This document shows positions 37,238 through 45,589 of a stretch of 64,000 bases of DNA, one piece after another. The translations under genes were made by a program, and so were the position numbers. Every line of letters starts with the position of its first letter. Within the stretch, counting starts at the first letter, position 1. Origin of the DNA: Microbacterium laevaniformans (lineage in GTDB: Bacteria; Actinomycetota; Actinomycetes; Actinomycetales; Microbacteriaceae); contig NZ_JAFBCE010000001.1 of assembly GCF_016907555.1 (NCBI RefSeq), positions 2,790,001 to 2,854,000 of the forward strand, given 5' to 3'. The notes under the pieces were generated by a model. The model was not told the DNA's origin. It did no database searches and saw only the letters and a list, made by a program, of their open reading frames with translations.

Positions 37238-38512
37238 TCAGTTGACGCAGGGGATGGCGCCGGATTGCATGGGCTGCTGGGAGTTCGTGTAGCTCGCCGG
37301 TCCCGTGCTGGTCGGCTGGGTGTTGACGGGCGTCGATGCGGTCGAGTGAGGGGATGCCGACGCGGTCGGCGCGGGCGGAGCGGGCGTGGGCGTTGGTGGG
37401 TGGAGAAGTCCGGCGACGGTGGCCTGGATCTTCTTCACGTCGACGATGTTCACGCTCTCCCCGCCGATTGTGCCGAAGCGTTCCACGGGCAGGGTCTGGA
37501 AGCTGATGCCTCCGCCGGAGAAGTGCTGCATGTCCGAGGCGAGCGACAGAAGGTCCAGGCCTTGGTCGAGGGCGATGTACTGCTTGGCGGTGTCGATCAG
37601 GGTCTGCAGGGTGCCGAAGTTGGTGAACGTCGCCGCGTTACGCAGTTTCACGGCGAGGGAGACCATGAACGCCTGCTGTCGGCGGGTGCGGTCCAGGTCG
37701 GTCAGGAACACGCCCCGGTATACGGTGTCGCGGCGCTGACGCACGAACGACATCGCCTGCGACGCGGTGAGTTGCTGCATCCCGGCGGGGAAGTTCGCGC
37801 CCGAGTACTTCGGGTCCGCTGTCGCGTGGTTCAGGCAGACCGTGATCGGCTGGACGGCCTGCGCGACACGGTAGAACGCCGCCATGGTGACCTCGACGAA
37901 ATGATCGATCCGCACCCCGCCGAGGAACTGCGACACCGTGCGGATCTCCGCCTCGCGTGCCGCATCGCGCGCCTGCTGATACGCGTCCGCCTTCGACAGG
38001 CCCTGCTTCAGCAGGACGGGGAGCTTCGCGGACAGTTCCCGCCCGTACGCTTCCTTGATCTTGCCGTGCGAGACACCGCCGATGTTGCCCGCGTATTGGA
38101 CATAGTCATCGCGCGGGATGGATATCCCCACCGCCGGACCGCCGCCGGCGGGGATGTGGATGTAGAGCAGGACGTTCGTGTTGTACCCACCGACGGACGC
38201 GTCTTCAGCGTGGATCGCGTTGTAGATGTCCTGCGGGTACGGGTTGCCATTCTCATCGACCCGACTGTCCAGACCCATCACTAGTATGTTCACCTCGCCG
38301 GTGTCCTGCGCCACACCCGGCGCCGCGGTCTGCCCCGTGCCGGCGGGCATCGCGATCGCGGACCGGTGGATGCCCGTGTTCAGACTCACCAAGTTGACGA
38401 CCACGACTGCGACCCCGGCGAGCAGGACGATGACGACCGCCCCGGCGATCAGAGCGACAAGACGTCGCCGGTTGCGGCGGACACGGGCGGAACGAACGAC
38501 ACGACGCGACAC
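37238..38512 (-). CDS. LytR-CpsA-Psr (LCP) family cell-wall glycopolymer transferase
   Basis: About 424 residues: basic N-terminus, one membrane anchor (LVALIAGAVVIVLLAGVAVVVVNLV), then the LCP domain with VNILVMGLDSR, NTNVLLYIHI, VGISIPRDDYV, GGVRIDHFVEVTM, AMSFVRQRRD and DLDRTRRQQAFM. The Asp/Arg residues bind the lipid pyrophosphate. A Pro/Thr/Ser-rich tail follows. LCP enzymes attach teichoic acid- or arabinogalactan-type polymers to peptidoglycan. Start uncertain: the GTG at 38512 (VSRRVVRSARV) fits best; the frame is open to 38581. Confidence 0.9.
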   Translation of the reverse strand: MSRRVVRSARVRRNRRRLVALIAGAVVIVLLAGVAVVVVNLVSLNTGIHRSAIAMPAGTGQTAAPGVAQDTGEVNILVMGLDSRVDENGNPYPQDIYNAIHAEDASVGGYNTNVLLYIHIPAGGGPAVGISIPRDDYVQYAGNIGGVSHGKIKEAYGRELSAKLPVLLKQGLSKADAYQQARDAAREAEIRTVSQFLGGVRIDHFVEVTMAAFYRVAQAVQPITVCLNHATADPKYSGANFPAGMQQLTASQAMSFVRQRRDTVYRGVFLTDLDRTRRQQAFMVSLAVKLRNAATFTNFGTLQTLIDTAKQYIALDQGLDLLSLASDMQHFSGGGISFQTLPVERFGTIGGESVNIVDVKKIQATVAGLLHPPTPTPAPPAPTASASPHSTASTPVNTQPTSTGPASYTNSQQPMQSGAIPCVN

Positions 38513-38603
38513 CCACCGATCATGCAGACATGAACCTGTGAGGAAGTCGAATGTTTCCGGCACTGGACGGGCTGGCTCCAATCGGCACCCGATCAGCGCG
38601 CCG

Positions 38604-39023
38604 TCAGCGCGTCCTGGCCCGCATCCATCGATCGAACGCGTACACCACGGCGTCGCCCCCGGCGATCGTGCCCTCCAGGCGGGCGGGCGCGATGATCCGC
38701 AGGAAGGCGTCGAGCAGTTCGGCGGGCGCGACGATCAGGATGTGGGTGCGGCTGAGCAGGAGGGGTGTGAGGTACTCGGTGAAGTAGTCGCCGGCCTCCT
38801 TCATTTCGTTGAGCGAGTTCTGGATGCGGGTTCCCTCGACGGTGGTCGTGATGACCTCGTCGGGGAGGTGGTGCAGGCCCGACATGAGGGTCTTCGCGGT
38901 CACATCCGACGGTATCCGGTCGGCCACGATGATGAGGTCCGGTGAGATGCGGCCGGCAAGAGCCTTGATCGCGGCCTCGCCGGCTCCCTCGGCGAGGAGG
39001 GCGAGCATCCCGAAGTCACTCAT
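38604..39023 (-). CDS. Uncharacterised small protein of the Mg2+ operon
   Basis: A 139-residue soluble protein (MSDFGMLALLAEGAGEAAIKALAGRISPDLIIVADRI, then LPDEVITTTVEGTRIQNSLNEMKEAGDYF and THILIVAPAELLDAFLRIIAP). No family recognised; the two beta-strand/turn segments (DLIIVADRI, HILIVAP) suggest an alpha/beta fold. Its start lies 8 bp inside the end of mgtC, so it is co-translated with the magnesium genes. Confidence 0.7.
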   Translation of the reverse strand: MSDFGMLALLAEGAGEAAIKALAGRISPDLIIVADRIPSDVTAKTLMSGLHHLPDEVITTTVEGTRIQNSLNEMKEAGDYFTEYLTPLLLSRTHILIVAPAELLDAFLRIIAPARLEGTIAGGDAVVYAFDRWMRARTR

Positions 39024-39807
39024 CGCGCGTCCTCCTCGTGATCGCCCGCAGGGCGCTGCCGTGCGTCGGTCGCCCGTTCCCCTCGTCATCGCCGATCGGA
39101 GCTGGATCTTCCGACCGCCATGACAGCCCGCGCACCCCGGGCTCGAGCGACAGGCGCGTCACGATGCCGTCGAGGAGCGTGGCGGCGTGGCCTTCGACGA
39201 GCAGTTCAGCCTCGAGCTCCTCGATCTCCTGCCCCTTCCCGCCGCTGTCGTCGAGGTGGCTCGTCATGCCGTGCACGACGACGTCGGGCGAGTCGAGAGC
39301 GGCGGACAGGCGGGCGCGCAGTTCGGCTTCCCTCCGCTCCAGGACCCGGACGGTCAGCCTGTACGCACCCACCGTCTCGCTCTTGGCTGCGGGGGCGCGG
39401 TCGACGAGTCGGCCGAGCGGGCGCAGCAGCAGGTGGATCGCCAGCACGAGGCCGGTCGTGGCGAGGGCGGGGATGACGTGTCCTCCCGCGGCCTGGCAGC
39501 CGACCGCGGCGGAGCACCAGAGGGTGGCGGCGGTGTTCAGCCCCTGCACGGTGAACCCTTGCCGGAGGATCACCCCGCCACCGAGGAAGCCGACGCCGGA
39601 GACGACGTAGGCGGTGATCTGCAAGGACGCCTGGGGCACGCCGACTTGGATGCCGTAGAGGACGAACGCGGCGGCGCCGAGGGCGACGAGCGCTTGGGTG
39701 CGCAGACCCGCGGTGCGGGACCGGTACTGCCGTTCCAGTCCGATGAGCATGCCGCACCCGCCGGCGAGGAGGAGGCGGAGGATGAAGTCGAGGTTGGTCA
39801 GCGTCAT
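39016..39807 (-). CDS. MgtC/SapB-family membrane protein
   Basis: A 263-residue protein. The N-terminal half is the MgtC membrane domain: LRLLLAGGCGMLIGLERQYRSRTAGLRTQALVALGAAAFVLYG, VSGVGFLGGGVILRQGFTVQGLNTAATLWCSAAVGCQAAGG. The C-terminal half is an ACT-like soluble domain, as in long MgtC proteins. GGAGCG precedes ATG 39807. MgtC proteins help cells grow at low Mg2+ and influence F-ATPase; here the gene follows the MgtE-like gene in an M-box-controlled operon, which supports a Mg2+ role. Confidence 0.92.
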   Translation of the reverse strand: MTLTNLDFILRLLLAGGCGMLIGLERQYRSRTAGLRTQALVALGAAAFVLYGIQVGVPQASLQITAYVVSGVGFLGGGVILRQGFTVQGLNTAATLWCSAAVGCQAAGGHVIPALATTGLVLAIHLLLRPLGRLVDRAPAAKSETVGAYRLTVRVLERREAELRARLSAALDSPDVVVHGMTSHLDDSGGKGQEIEELEAELLVEGHAATLLDGIVTRLSLEPGVRGLSWRSEDPAPIGDDEGNGRPTHGSALRAITRRTRDE

Positions 39808-39904
39808 GGGACGCTCCTTCAGGGTCGTCGAAGTCAGCCCCGACCTGATCCAGGCAGGGCCGGGGGTGACTTCGGAATGATGATGCCGGTGGAGGCCGGG
39901 CGGG

Positions 39905-41164
39905 TCAGCTGCTGCGGGTGCGGCGTTCGCGCTGCCGCCAGTCCTCGGGGATCGCCTCCTCGAGCGGGTCGTCGACGGTGATGACGCCGAGGATGTGCTC
40001 AGTGTCGTCGACGACGGGGACAGACAGCAGGTTGTAGTCGGCCATGACGTTGACGACCTCGATGATGTCGTCCGTGGGCACGAGGCTCACCGGCTCGGCC
40101 TCCGCCACGTCGCGCAGGAGTGCGGCGGGGTCGGCGCGCAGGAGGGCGACCAGGTCGACCGACCCTGCGAGGCGCCCGGTGTCGTCGACGACGTAGACGA
40201 CCGCGAGGGACTGCGGCTGCTGTGCGTCCGCGGCGCGGACGGCGCTCCTCGCTTCCTGGACAGTGACGTCCTCGCCGAGGGCGAGGTATTCGACGCCCAT
40301 GAGGCCGCCGGCTGTCTTGTCCTGGTAGGTCATCAGGCGGAGCACGTCCCGTCTTTGCGTGGGCGGCAGCGCGTCGAGGACCGGCTGGCGGCGTTCTTGC
40401 GGAAGGTCGAGGATCGCGTCGACGACGTCGTCGGCGTGCATGCGGCTGAGCACGGCGGCGATGTCGGCCGTGTCGCGGGCTTTCAGGACTTGCGCCTGGT
40501 CGTTGTCGTCGAGTTCCTCGATGACGTCGGCCTCGAGCTCGGGGTCGGTGTGCAGGTGCTCGAACAGATCGTCTCGCTCCCGGGATGACGCGTCCTCGAT
40601 GAGGTCGGCGATCTGCGCGGGCCGCAGACCGCGCAGCCGCTTGAAGCGGGAGCGTGCCGCGGCGGACGGCTCGTGGCCGATGAGCGCCTCGAACGACTTC
40701 CAGTCCCGGAAGGCGTGGGCGCCGTGCCCGCGGCGCGAATACCAGGGCCGGGCGTGCACGTCGAGCGCGGCGGCGACCCACCCGCCGGGAATGCTGTCGA
40801 TCGCGACATCGTAGGCGCGTACCAGCCGGGCGTTGTCGACGTCGATGAGCCGGTGGCCGAGCACCGCCTCTTTGAGGAGGACCTCGCCGTCGCGGCGTTC
40901 GAACGGGCGCAGGTCGAGCTTCGCCGTATCGAGCACGACCCGGTCGTCGTCGAGGGCTTCGATGTTCACCGCGGGGACGAACACGGCGGTCGACCCGACC
41001 CGGGCCACCAGCCCGGTCACCGCCGGGTAGCCTTCCGGGCCGAGGCGGACGATCACGTCGGCGAGAACGCCGATCTGGTTGCCTTTGGCGTCCTGGATCG
41101 GCTGTCGCAGCATGCCCGACAGGAGCGTCCGGGGACGGGTGGTGGTCATGATTGCATCGTTCAT
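39905..41164 (-). CDS. PRC-barrel/MgtE-N/CBS-domain protein without the transporter part
   Basis: About 419 residues. The N-terminal third has PRC-barrel-like repeats (LRQPIQDAKGNQIGVLADVIV; VLLKEAVLGHRLIDVDNARLVRAYDV). The middle is the MgtE intracellular N domain (HTDPELEADVIEELDDNDQAQVLKARDTADIAAVLSRMHADDVVDAILDLP). Two CBS motifs follow (TVQEARSAVRAADAQQPQSLAVVYVVDDTGRLAGSV; YNLLSVPVVDDTEHILGVITVDD). The five-helix MgtE channel domain is absent. This is the Mg2+-sensing half of MgtE alone, adjacent to an NRAMP homologue and probably gating it (inference). Confidence 0.9.
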   Translation of the reverse strand: MNDAIMTTTRPRTLLSGMLRQPIQDAKGNQIGVLADVIVRLGPEGYPAVTGLVARVGSTAVFVPAVNIEALDDDRVVLDTAKLDLRPFERRDGEVLLKEAVLGHRLIDVDNARLVRAYDVAIDSIPGGWVAAALDVHARPWYSRRGHGAHAFRDWKSFEALIGHEPSAAARSRFKRLRGLRPAQIADLIEDASSRERDDLFEHLHTDPELEADVIEELDDNDQAQVLKARDTADIAAVLSRMHADDVVDAILDLPQERRQPVLDALPPTQRRDVLRLMTYQDKTAGGLMGVEYLALGEDVTVQEARSAVRAADAQQPQSLAVVYVVDDTGRLAGSVDLVALLRADPAALLRDVAEAEPVSLVPTDDIIEVVNVMADYNLLSVPVVDDTEHILGVITVDDPLEEAIPEDWRQRERRTRSS

Positions 41165-41194
41165 CTGTCTCACCGTTCTTTCAAGACCAGCAGT

Positions 41195-42832
41195 TCAGTG
41201 CCCGAGGGCGAGTTGGATGACACGGACGATGACGAGGATCATCGCGATCAGCAGGTAGATGCGCAGCACGCTCAGCCCGAGCCGCCGCCCGGTGGACAGC
41301 TTCGGCGGGTTCAGCAGCGCGATAGGAGGCATCCGCCACGAGGCGCGCGCGCTGCGCGGAACCTCGTCCGGGTCGCTGCGCGCGGGGCGACGGACCCGGG
41401 CGACTGCGAACCCGACACCGGTCAGCATCGAGAGCACGGCGCCGGCGACGAGGATCATGATGATCTGGTCACCGCTGATGTCCGGGAAGATGACACTCGC
41501 CGTCAGCACCAGGGAGAGGATGACGAGCACCGCGATCACGGCGGAGGTGAAGATGTTCAGCCGCCGCCCGTTCACCCATGGGCCGAGCACCTCCTTGTCG
41601 TTGCACAGCAGCAGCAGAAAGACGGTGGCCGAGGGCAGCAGCACCCCGGCGAGGACCTGCACCCCGACCGTGATCAGACCCAGCGGGCTGCCCGGGATGA
41701 CGACGATGATCGCGGAGACGATGAGCAGCCCGGCGAACGCGGCGTAGAAGCCCTTCGCGTCCGACACCTTGCGGTGCAGCGAGTGCTTCAACCCGAGCGT
41801 GTCGCCGAGTGCGTACGAGGTGGAAAGGCCCACCGCGGCCGCACCGATGATGGATGCGTCGATCAGGGCGATGGCGAACAGGATGCCGGCGACCCGGCCC
41901 ACGTACTTTCCGATGCCGGCGGCGACCCCGCCGGCGTCGGTGAAGTTCCCGAACTCGGGGGTGCCGGCGAACACCGCGGCGGGCACCGCGATGAGGATCG
42001 TCGCCCCCACGATGACGATCACGATGCCGATCCACAGGTCGGCCTTCTCGTAGTTCATGAACCGCGGCGTGATCCGCTTGTCGATGATGTACGACTGCTG
42101 GAAGAACAGCTGCCACGGCGCCACGGTGGTGCCCACGATCCCGATGATCAGCAGCATCACCGTCGACAGCTCGGCGCCGGGCGGGAAGCCGGGGATGAAC
42201 CCGTGCGCGACCTCCGCTGCGGAGGGGTGTGCCAGGAATGCGAGCGGGACGAGAATGAGGGACCCGAAGATGAGGAACATGCACAGCCGCTCGAACCGGC
42301 GGAACGACCCGGTGCTCACGGCGGCGACGATCACGACCGCGGCGATGATCACGCCCGGCACCTCGGGAAGTCCCAGATAGCTCAGCCCCAGGCTGATGCC
42401 GAGGAACTCGGTGATGATCGTCAGCGCGTTCAGGATGAACAGGTCGATGACACTGAACGCGCCCCAGAACTTCCCGAACCGCTCGAGGATCAGCCGGGCA
42501 TGCCCGACCCCGGTCACCGCGCCCAGGCGCAGAACCATCTCCTGGTTCACGTAGAGGACCGGCACCAGCAGCAGCAGCACCCACAGCAGTGCGGTGCCGT
42601 AGTTCTGCCCCGCCTGCGTATACGTGCCGAACGCGCCGGCGTCGTTATCGCCGACCATGACGATCAGGCCCGGCCCGACGATCGCCACGAGGGTGCGCAG
42701 CTTCGCGGACAGCTTCGTGCGGGGCGCCGTGTCATCGAGCTGGATCGTGCCGAACGCGCCCTCGATGTTCCCCACGTGGGCGGAGTCGAGCACCGCGTGC
42801 TGCTGCGTCCGTGGAGTGTTGGTGGTCGTCAT
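41195..42832 (-). CDS. NRAMP-related divalent metal transporter, probably Mg2+
   Basis: A 545-residue protein with about eleven helices. In helix 1 the canonical DPGN is replaced by GDNDAGAFGTYTQAG. In helix 6 the metal-selecting MPH is replaced (GIVGTTVAPWQLFFQQSYIIDK has Ala-Pro-Trp, no Met). The lack of the soft-metal Met ligand is the mark of NRAMP-related magnesium transporters rather than Mn/Fe importers. The M-box leader directly upstream and MgtE-like and MgtC genes downstream support Mg2+. ATG at 42832 (MTTTNTPRTQQHAVLD) chosen; the frame is open to 43000. Confidence 0.9.
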   Translation of the reverse strand: MTTTNTPRTQQHAVLDSAHVGNIEGAFGTIQLDDTAPRTKLSAKLRTLVAIVGPGLIVMVGDNDAGAFGTYTQAGQNYGTALLWVLLLLVPVLYVNQEMVLRLGAVTGVGHARLILERFGKFWGAFSVIDLFILNALTIITEFLGISLGLSYLGLPEVPGVIIAAVVIVAAVSTGSFRRFERLCMFLIFGSLILVPLAFLAHPSAAEVAHGFIPGFPPGAELSTVMLLIIGIVGTTVAPWQLFFQQSYIIDKRITPRFMNYEKADLWIGIVIVIVGATILIAVPAAVFAGTPEFGNFTDAGGVAAGIGKYVGRVAGILFAIALIDASIIGAAAVGLSTSYALGDTLGLKHSLHRKVSDAKGFYAAFAGLLIVSAIIVVIPGSPLGLITVGVQVLAGVLLPSATVFLLLLCNDKEVLGPWVNGRRLNIFTSAVIAVLVILSLVLTASVIFPDISGDQIIMILVAGAVLSMLTGVGFAVARVRRPARSDPDEVPRSARASWRMPPIALLNPPKLSTGRRLGLSVLRIYLLIAMILVIVRVIQLALGH

Positions 42833-42966
42833 GATGCATCGCTTTCTCACCCCGAGTCGGGTGGGCATGGAAGCGGACCCCCAGGCACGGTCGATCAACG
42901 ACCGCACGGAGGGCACGGAAGAAGACGGCAGGCGAAGAGGCCCGCCCAGGCAGCCCGAGTGGGCGT

Positions 42967-43017
42967 CTAGAGGAAGAAGGGGGGCGTGCGGAACGCCCAA
43001 CTATCGTGATCGCTCAT
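42967..43017 (-). CDS. 16-residue leader peptide between the M-box and the NRAMP gene
   Basis: ATG at 43017 with a strong site (GGGGAGGTGAGCG) just upstream; encodes MSDHDSWAFRTPPFFL and a TAG stop. It begins about 50 bases after the riboswitch and ends 134 bases before the transporter start. Pro-Pro and a run of hydrophobic residues near the stop make it a plausible ribosome-stalling leader, as proline-containing leader peptides are in enterobacterial mgtA control. Expression and function are inferred. Confidence 0.6.
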   Translation of the reverse strand: MSDHDSWAFRTPPFFL

Positions 43018-43064
43018 CGCTCACCTCCCCGATCGGATTCCTCGCACCTTGAGGCTCGTCGATA

Positions 43065-43232
43065 CGACTCAGCCTCTCCACGTAAGACCTTTGGCACTTC
43101 GTGACGTCACCCGGGAGCGGGAGCCAATCGGGGCGACCCCTTAAGCCGGGGAAGCCTGTCCTGACCCGGAGCGTCTCTCGACGTGTGGGGTCGCTGGCGT
43201 GTGTTCACGAAGGAGCCTCAGCTAACGATCGG
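43065..43232 (-). promoter_or_regulatory. M-box (ykoK) Mg2+ riboswitch
   Basis: Read on the minus strand, the leader shows the M-box conserved blocks in order: GTTAGCTGAGGCTCCTTC near 43225-43208, CGTCGAGAGACGC near 43165, GGGTCAGGACAGG, then CCGGCTTAAGGGG near 43135, and finally GTGCCAAAGGTCTTACGTGG near 43090. These match the actinobacterial form of the Mg2+-sensing RNA. It precedes the NRAMP-related gene by about 230 bases, with the leader peptide in between. Exact 5' and 3' limits are approximate. Confidence 0.85.
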
Positions 43233-43314
43233 CGCCTAACGCGTCAAGTGTAGGCCACGGACGGCGCGACTTCGTCCCCGAAGGCCGAATCCGGTGCCCC
43301 GAAATTCTGGGAAC

Positions 43315-43381
43315 TGTCGGCGGCGCGTGAATCCTGGTCACTTTCGGCGCTCGAAAAGTGAACGGTTGCGGGCAGTCTAGC
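43315..43381 (+). mobile_element. Solo left end of an IS21 element (67 bp)
   Basis: Identical to the left end of the IS21 element at 5910 (TGTCGGCGGCGCGTGAATCC onward), without the IS3 insertion, through GGGCAGTCTAGC where istB would end. At the CTAG it is joined directly to the left end of an IS481-family element (43382). The rest of that IS21 is absent from the other side. Confidence 0.92.
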
Positions 43382-43441
43382 TGTACTGACCGGACACATT
43401 GGTTGAAGCAGGCAGGGTGAGAGGTCACCGATGGTGCCGCG

Positions 43442-44122
43442 CTAATTCTCGACCGACTGAAGCGATGCCTGGTACACAGCGACGAACCGCCCCACCGGAC
43501 CTGCGCTGTCCTTGCTCGTGCCAATAATCGGACAGTTCGGATCGAACAGCTGGTTTGCCCAGAGGGTTGAGTCACAACGCAGGTCGGCGTCATCGATGAC
43601 AGTCGACTCCCGCACGACGAGCAGGCCTGTCCCGTCCAGCTTCACGCGGTAGGTGTAGTCCTGCGGCCGCGTGCAGCGACTGTCGAACAGTGTCAGGTCG
43701 AACTCGAGCGTGCTGCCAGGTGAGGTGAGGCCTGCGGCCATCGTCTTCATGGCGAGGACCGCCGCATCGGGTGTCAGGCCGCCGCTGGGATCCCAGGTGG
43801 GCGACGACTGAGCCCACCGGGCAATGCCCTCCAAGGGGCGCTCCAGCTCGTGGCCCCAGCTCGTCAGCTGGTAGATCGAGCCCCCAGCTGGCGACGTCGT
43901 GTCAAGTCGCTGCACAAGGCCCCTGGTGTCCAGGTCGCGTAGGCGGGCTGTCAATACGGCTGGGGTCACGCCGTGCAGCAGTAAGGACAGCTCCGAGAAC
44001 CGCTTGGGCCCAAGGAACAGTTCCCGCAGGATGGGATAGGTCCACACGTCACCGATGAGCTCGATGCCGTGCGCTGAGGCGCAAGCGTCTCCATGCTCCG
44101 CGTAGGTCTTCTTGATGGGCAT
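43442..44122 (-). CDS. HxlR-family transcriptional regulator (element A passenger)
   Basis: A 226-residue winged-helix regulator. The HxlR domain reads ACASAHGIELIGDVWTYPILRELFLGPKRFSELSLLLHGVTPAVLTARLRDLDTRGLVQR, including the LTARLRDLxxxGLV recognition segment. The C-terminal half is an SCP2-like domain (SGGLTPDAAVLAMKTMAAGL). It is divergent from the hydrolase with 59 bp between, containing two overlapping palindromes at 44152-44179. It probably represses the hydrolase and itself. It points towards the left end of element A. Confidence 0.88.
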   Translation of the reverse strand: MPIKKTYAEHGDACASAHGIELIGDVWTYPILRELFLGPKRFSELSLLLHGVTPAVLTARLRDLDTRGLVQRLDTTSPAGGSIYQLTSWGHELERPLEGIARWAQSSPTWDPSGGLTPDAAVLAMKTMAAGLTSPGSTLEFDLTLFDSRCTRPQDYTYRVKLDGTGLLVVRESTVIDDADLRCDSTLWANQLFDPNCPIIGTSKDSAGPVGRFVAVYQASLQSVEN

Positions 44123-44151
44123 ATGACAAGCCTACCCATCAGCTATGGACA

Positions 44152-44179
44152 ACATAGTTGTTACTATGTTTAATATAGT
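44152..44179. promoter_or_regulatory. Overlapping palindromes, probable HxlR operator
   Basis: ACATAGTTGTTACTATGT (44152-44169) and ACTATGTTTAATATAGT (44163-44179) are overlapping inverted repeats between the divergent HxlR and hydrolase genes. They are notably AT-rich in this high-GC DNA and end two bases before the hydrolase ATG. Confidence 0.7.
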
Positions 44180-44181
44180 TC

Positions 44182-44976
44182 ATGAGTGCGCAGCCGACGG
44201 ACACCGTCCTCACCACAGCCGACGGGGCCACCCTTGCCTTGACCACTCAGGGCAGCGGACCCCAACTCCTCATCGTTCCCAGCGTCGCCAGCTCGCGGAC
44301 GATCGACCCCCAGCCTGACCTGGCCACCACCCTCGCCACGTGCTTCACGGTGACCACCTATGACCGTCGTGGCACAGGGAAGAGCACCCTGCCGCCCGGC
44401 TCCGACCCCGACTGCTACACGGTCGACCAGGAGATCAACGACATCACCCTGATCGCCCAGCATCTCGGCGCCACCGTCGACGTGTACGGGTTCTCCTCGG
44501 GCGCCGACCTCGCGCTGCTCGCTGCCCAGGCTGGCGCACCCATCCGCACCTTGTACCTGCTCGAGCCGCCGCTGTTCGAGCCCGGCACCCTGGCCGTTGA
44601 GCGGGCCCGGATGAAGGACCTGCTGGCGCGTGACCGGCAGCAGGCTCGCGACTACTACCTTCGCGATGTCGTCGGCATCCCCGCCGACATCGTTGGGCAG
44701 ATTCCCACCTTGGAGCAGCACCTCGCAGACGTCCCGGCCAGCCTGCACGAGTTGACCTTCCTTCCTGGCTGCAACGCCCAGCGGTTCGAAGGCCTCGCGA
44801 CCCCGACAGTGCTGATGGTCAGCACCCACACCGCCCCGCGGCTCAAGCGGTGGGCCGCCGAGTTGGAGCAGGCGCTTCCACAGTCGACGCTGCACGAGCT
44901 TCCCGGCGAGTGGCATGGCATTCCCGCGGAAGTGCAGCTGGCAGCGATCCGCAATCACTCTGACCAGCAAGCCTGA
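44182..44976 (+). CDS. Alpha/beta hydrolase (element A passenger)
   Basis: A 264-residue hydrolase: PQLLIVPSVASSRTIDPQPDLATTLATCFTVTTYDRRGTGKST (oxyanion-hole region and the YDRRGTGKS strand), nucleophile elbow VDVYGFSSGADLAL with the GFSSG Ser, the acid near TPTVLMVSTHTAPR and the His in LPGEWHGIPAEV. Similar hydrolases are often paired with HxlR or TetR regulators and act on small esters or xenobiotics; substrate unknown. Probably almost leaderless, because the operator lies right before its ATG. Confidence 0.85.
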   Translation: MSAQPTDTVLTTADGATLALTTQGSGPQLLIVPSVASSRTIDPQPDLATTLATCFTVTTYDRRGTGKSTLPPGSDPDCYTVDQEINDITLIAQHLGATVDVYGFSSGADLALLAAQAGAPIRTLYLLEPPLFEPGTLAVERARMKDLLARDRQQARDYYLRDVVGIPADIVGQIPTLEQHLADVPASLHELTFLPGCNAQRFEGLATPTVLMVSTHTAPRLKRWAAELEQALPQSTLHELPGEWHGIPAEVQLAAIRNHSDQQA

Positions 44977-45589
44977 CCAAACGCAACCGCACATCCATAC
45001 TCCCTGGACGGGGCCCATCCTGATCGGGTGGGCCCCGTCCAGCAATTGCAGGAGCCCCATGTCTCACGCCAACGCAGCACTCACCCCGCGCCACCGCCTG
45101 ATCGTCGCCCGTCTGGTCATAGACGAGGGCTGGCCGATCAGGGAGGTAGCCGCTCGCTTCCAGGTTTCCTGGCCAGCCGTCAAACGCTGGTCCGAGCGTT
45201 ATCGCAATGGCCAATCCATGCAGGACAGAAGCTCACGACCCCATCGCTCGCCGAACAGGACCATCGCCAGGATCGCGAAACGCTGTATCAGCTTGCGTTT
45301 GCGCCTGAGAGAGGGACCCGTGCAGTTGGCCTGTCGGCTCGGGATCGCCCCGTCGACCGTCCACAGGATCCTCGTTTCAGTCCATCTCAACCGGCTCACG
45401 CACGTCGACCGCGCCACCGGAGAACCGATCCGCCGCTACGAGCACGACCATCCCGGCGCGATGCTGCATGTCGATGTGAAGAAGCTCGGCAACATCCCCG
45501 ACGGGGGCGGCTGGCGTTATGTCGGCCGGCAGCAAGGCGCGAAGAACCGCGCCGCCACACCCGACAAACCCAGGAACAAGTACCGGGAC

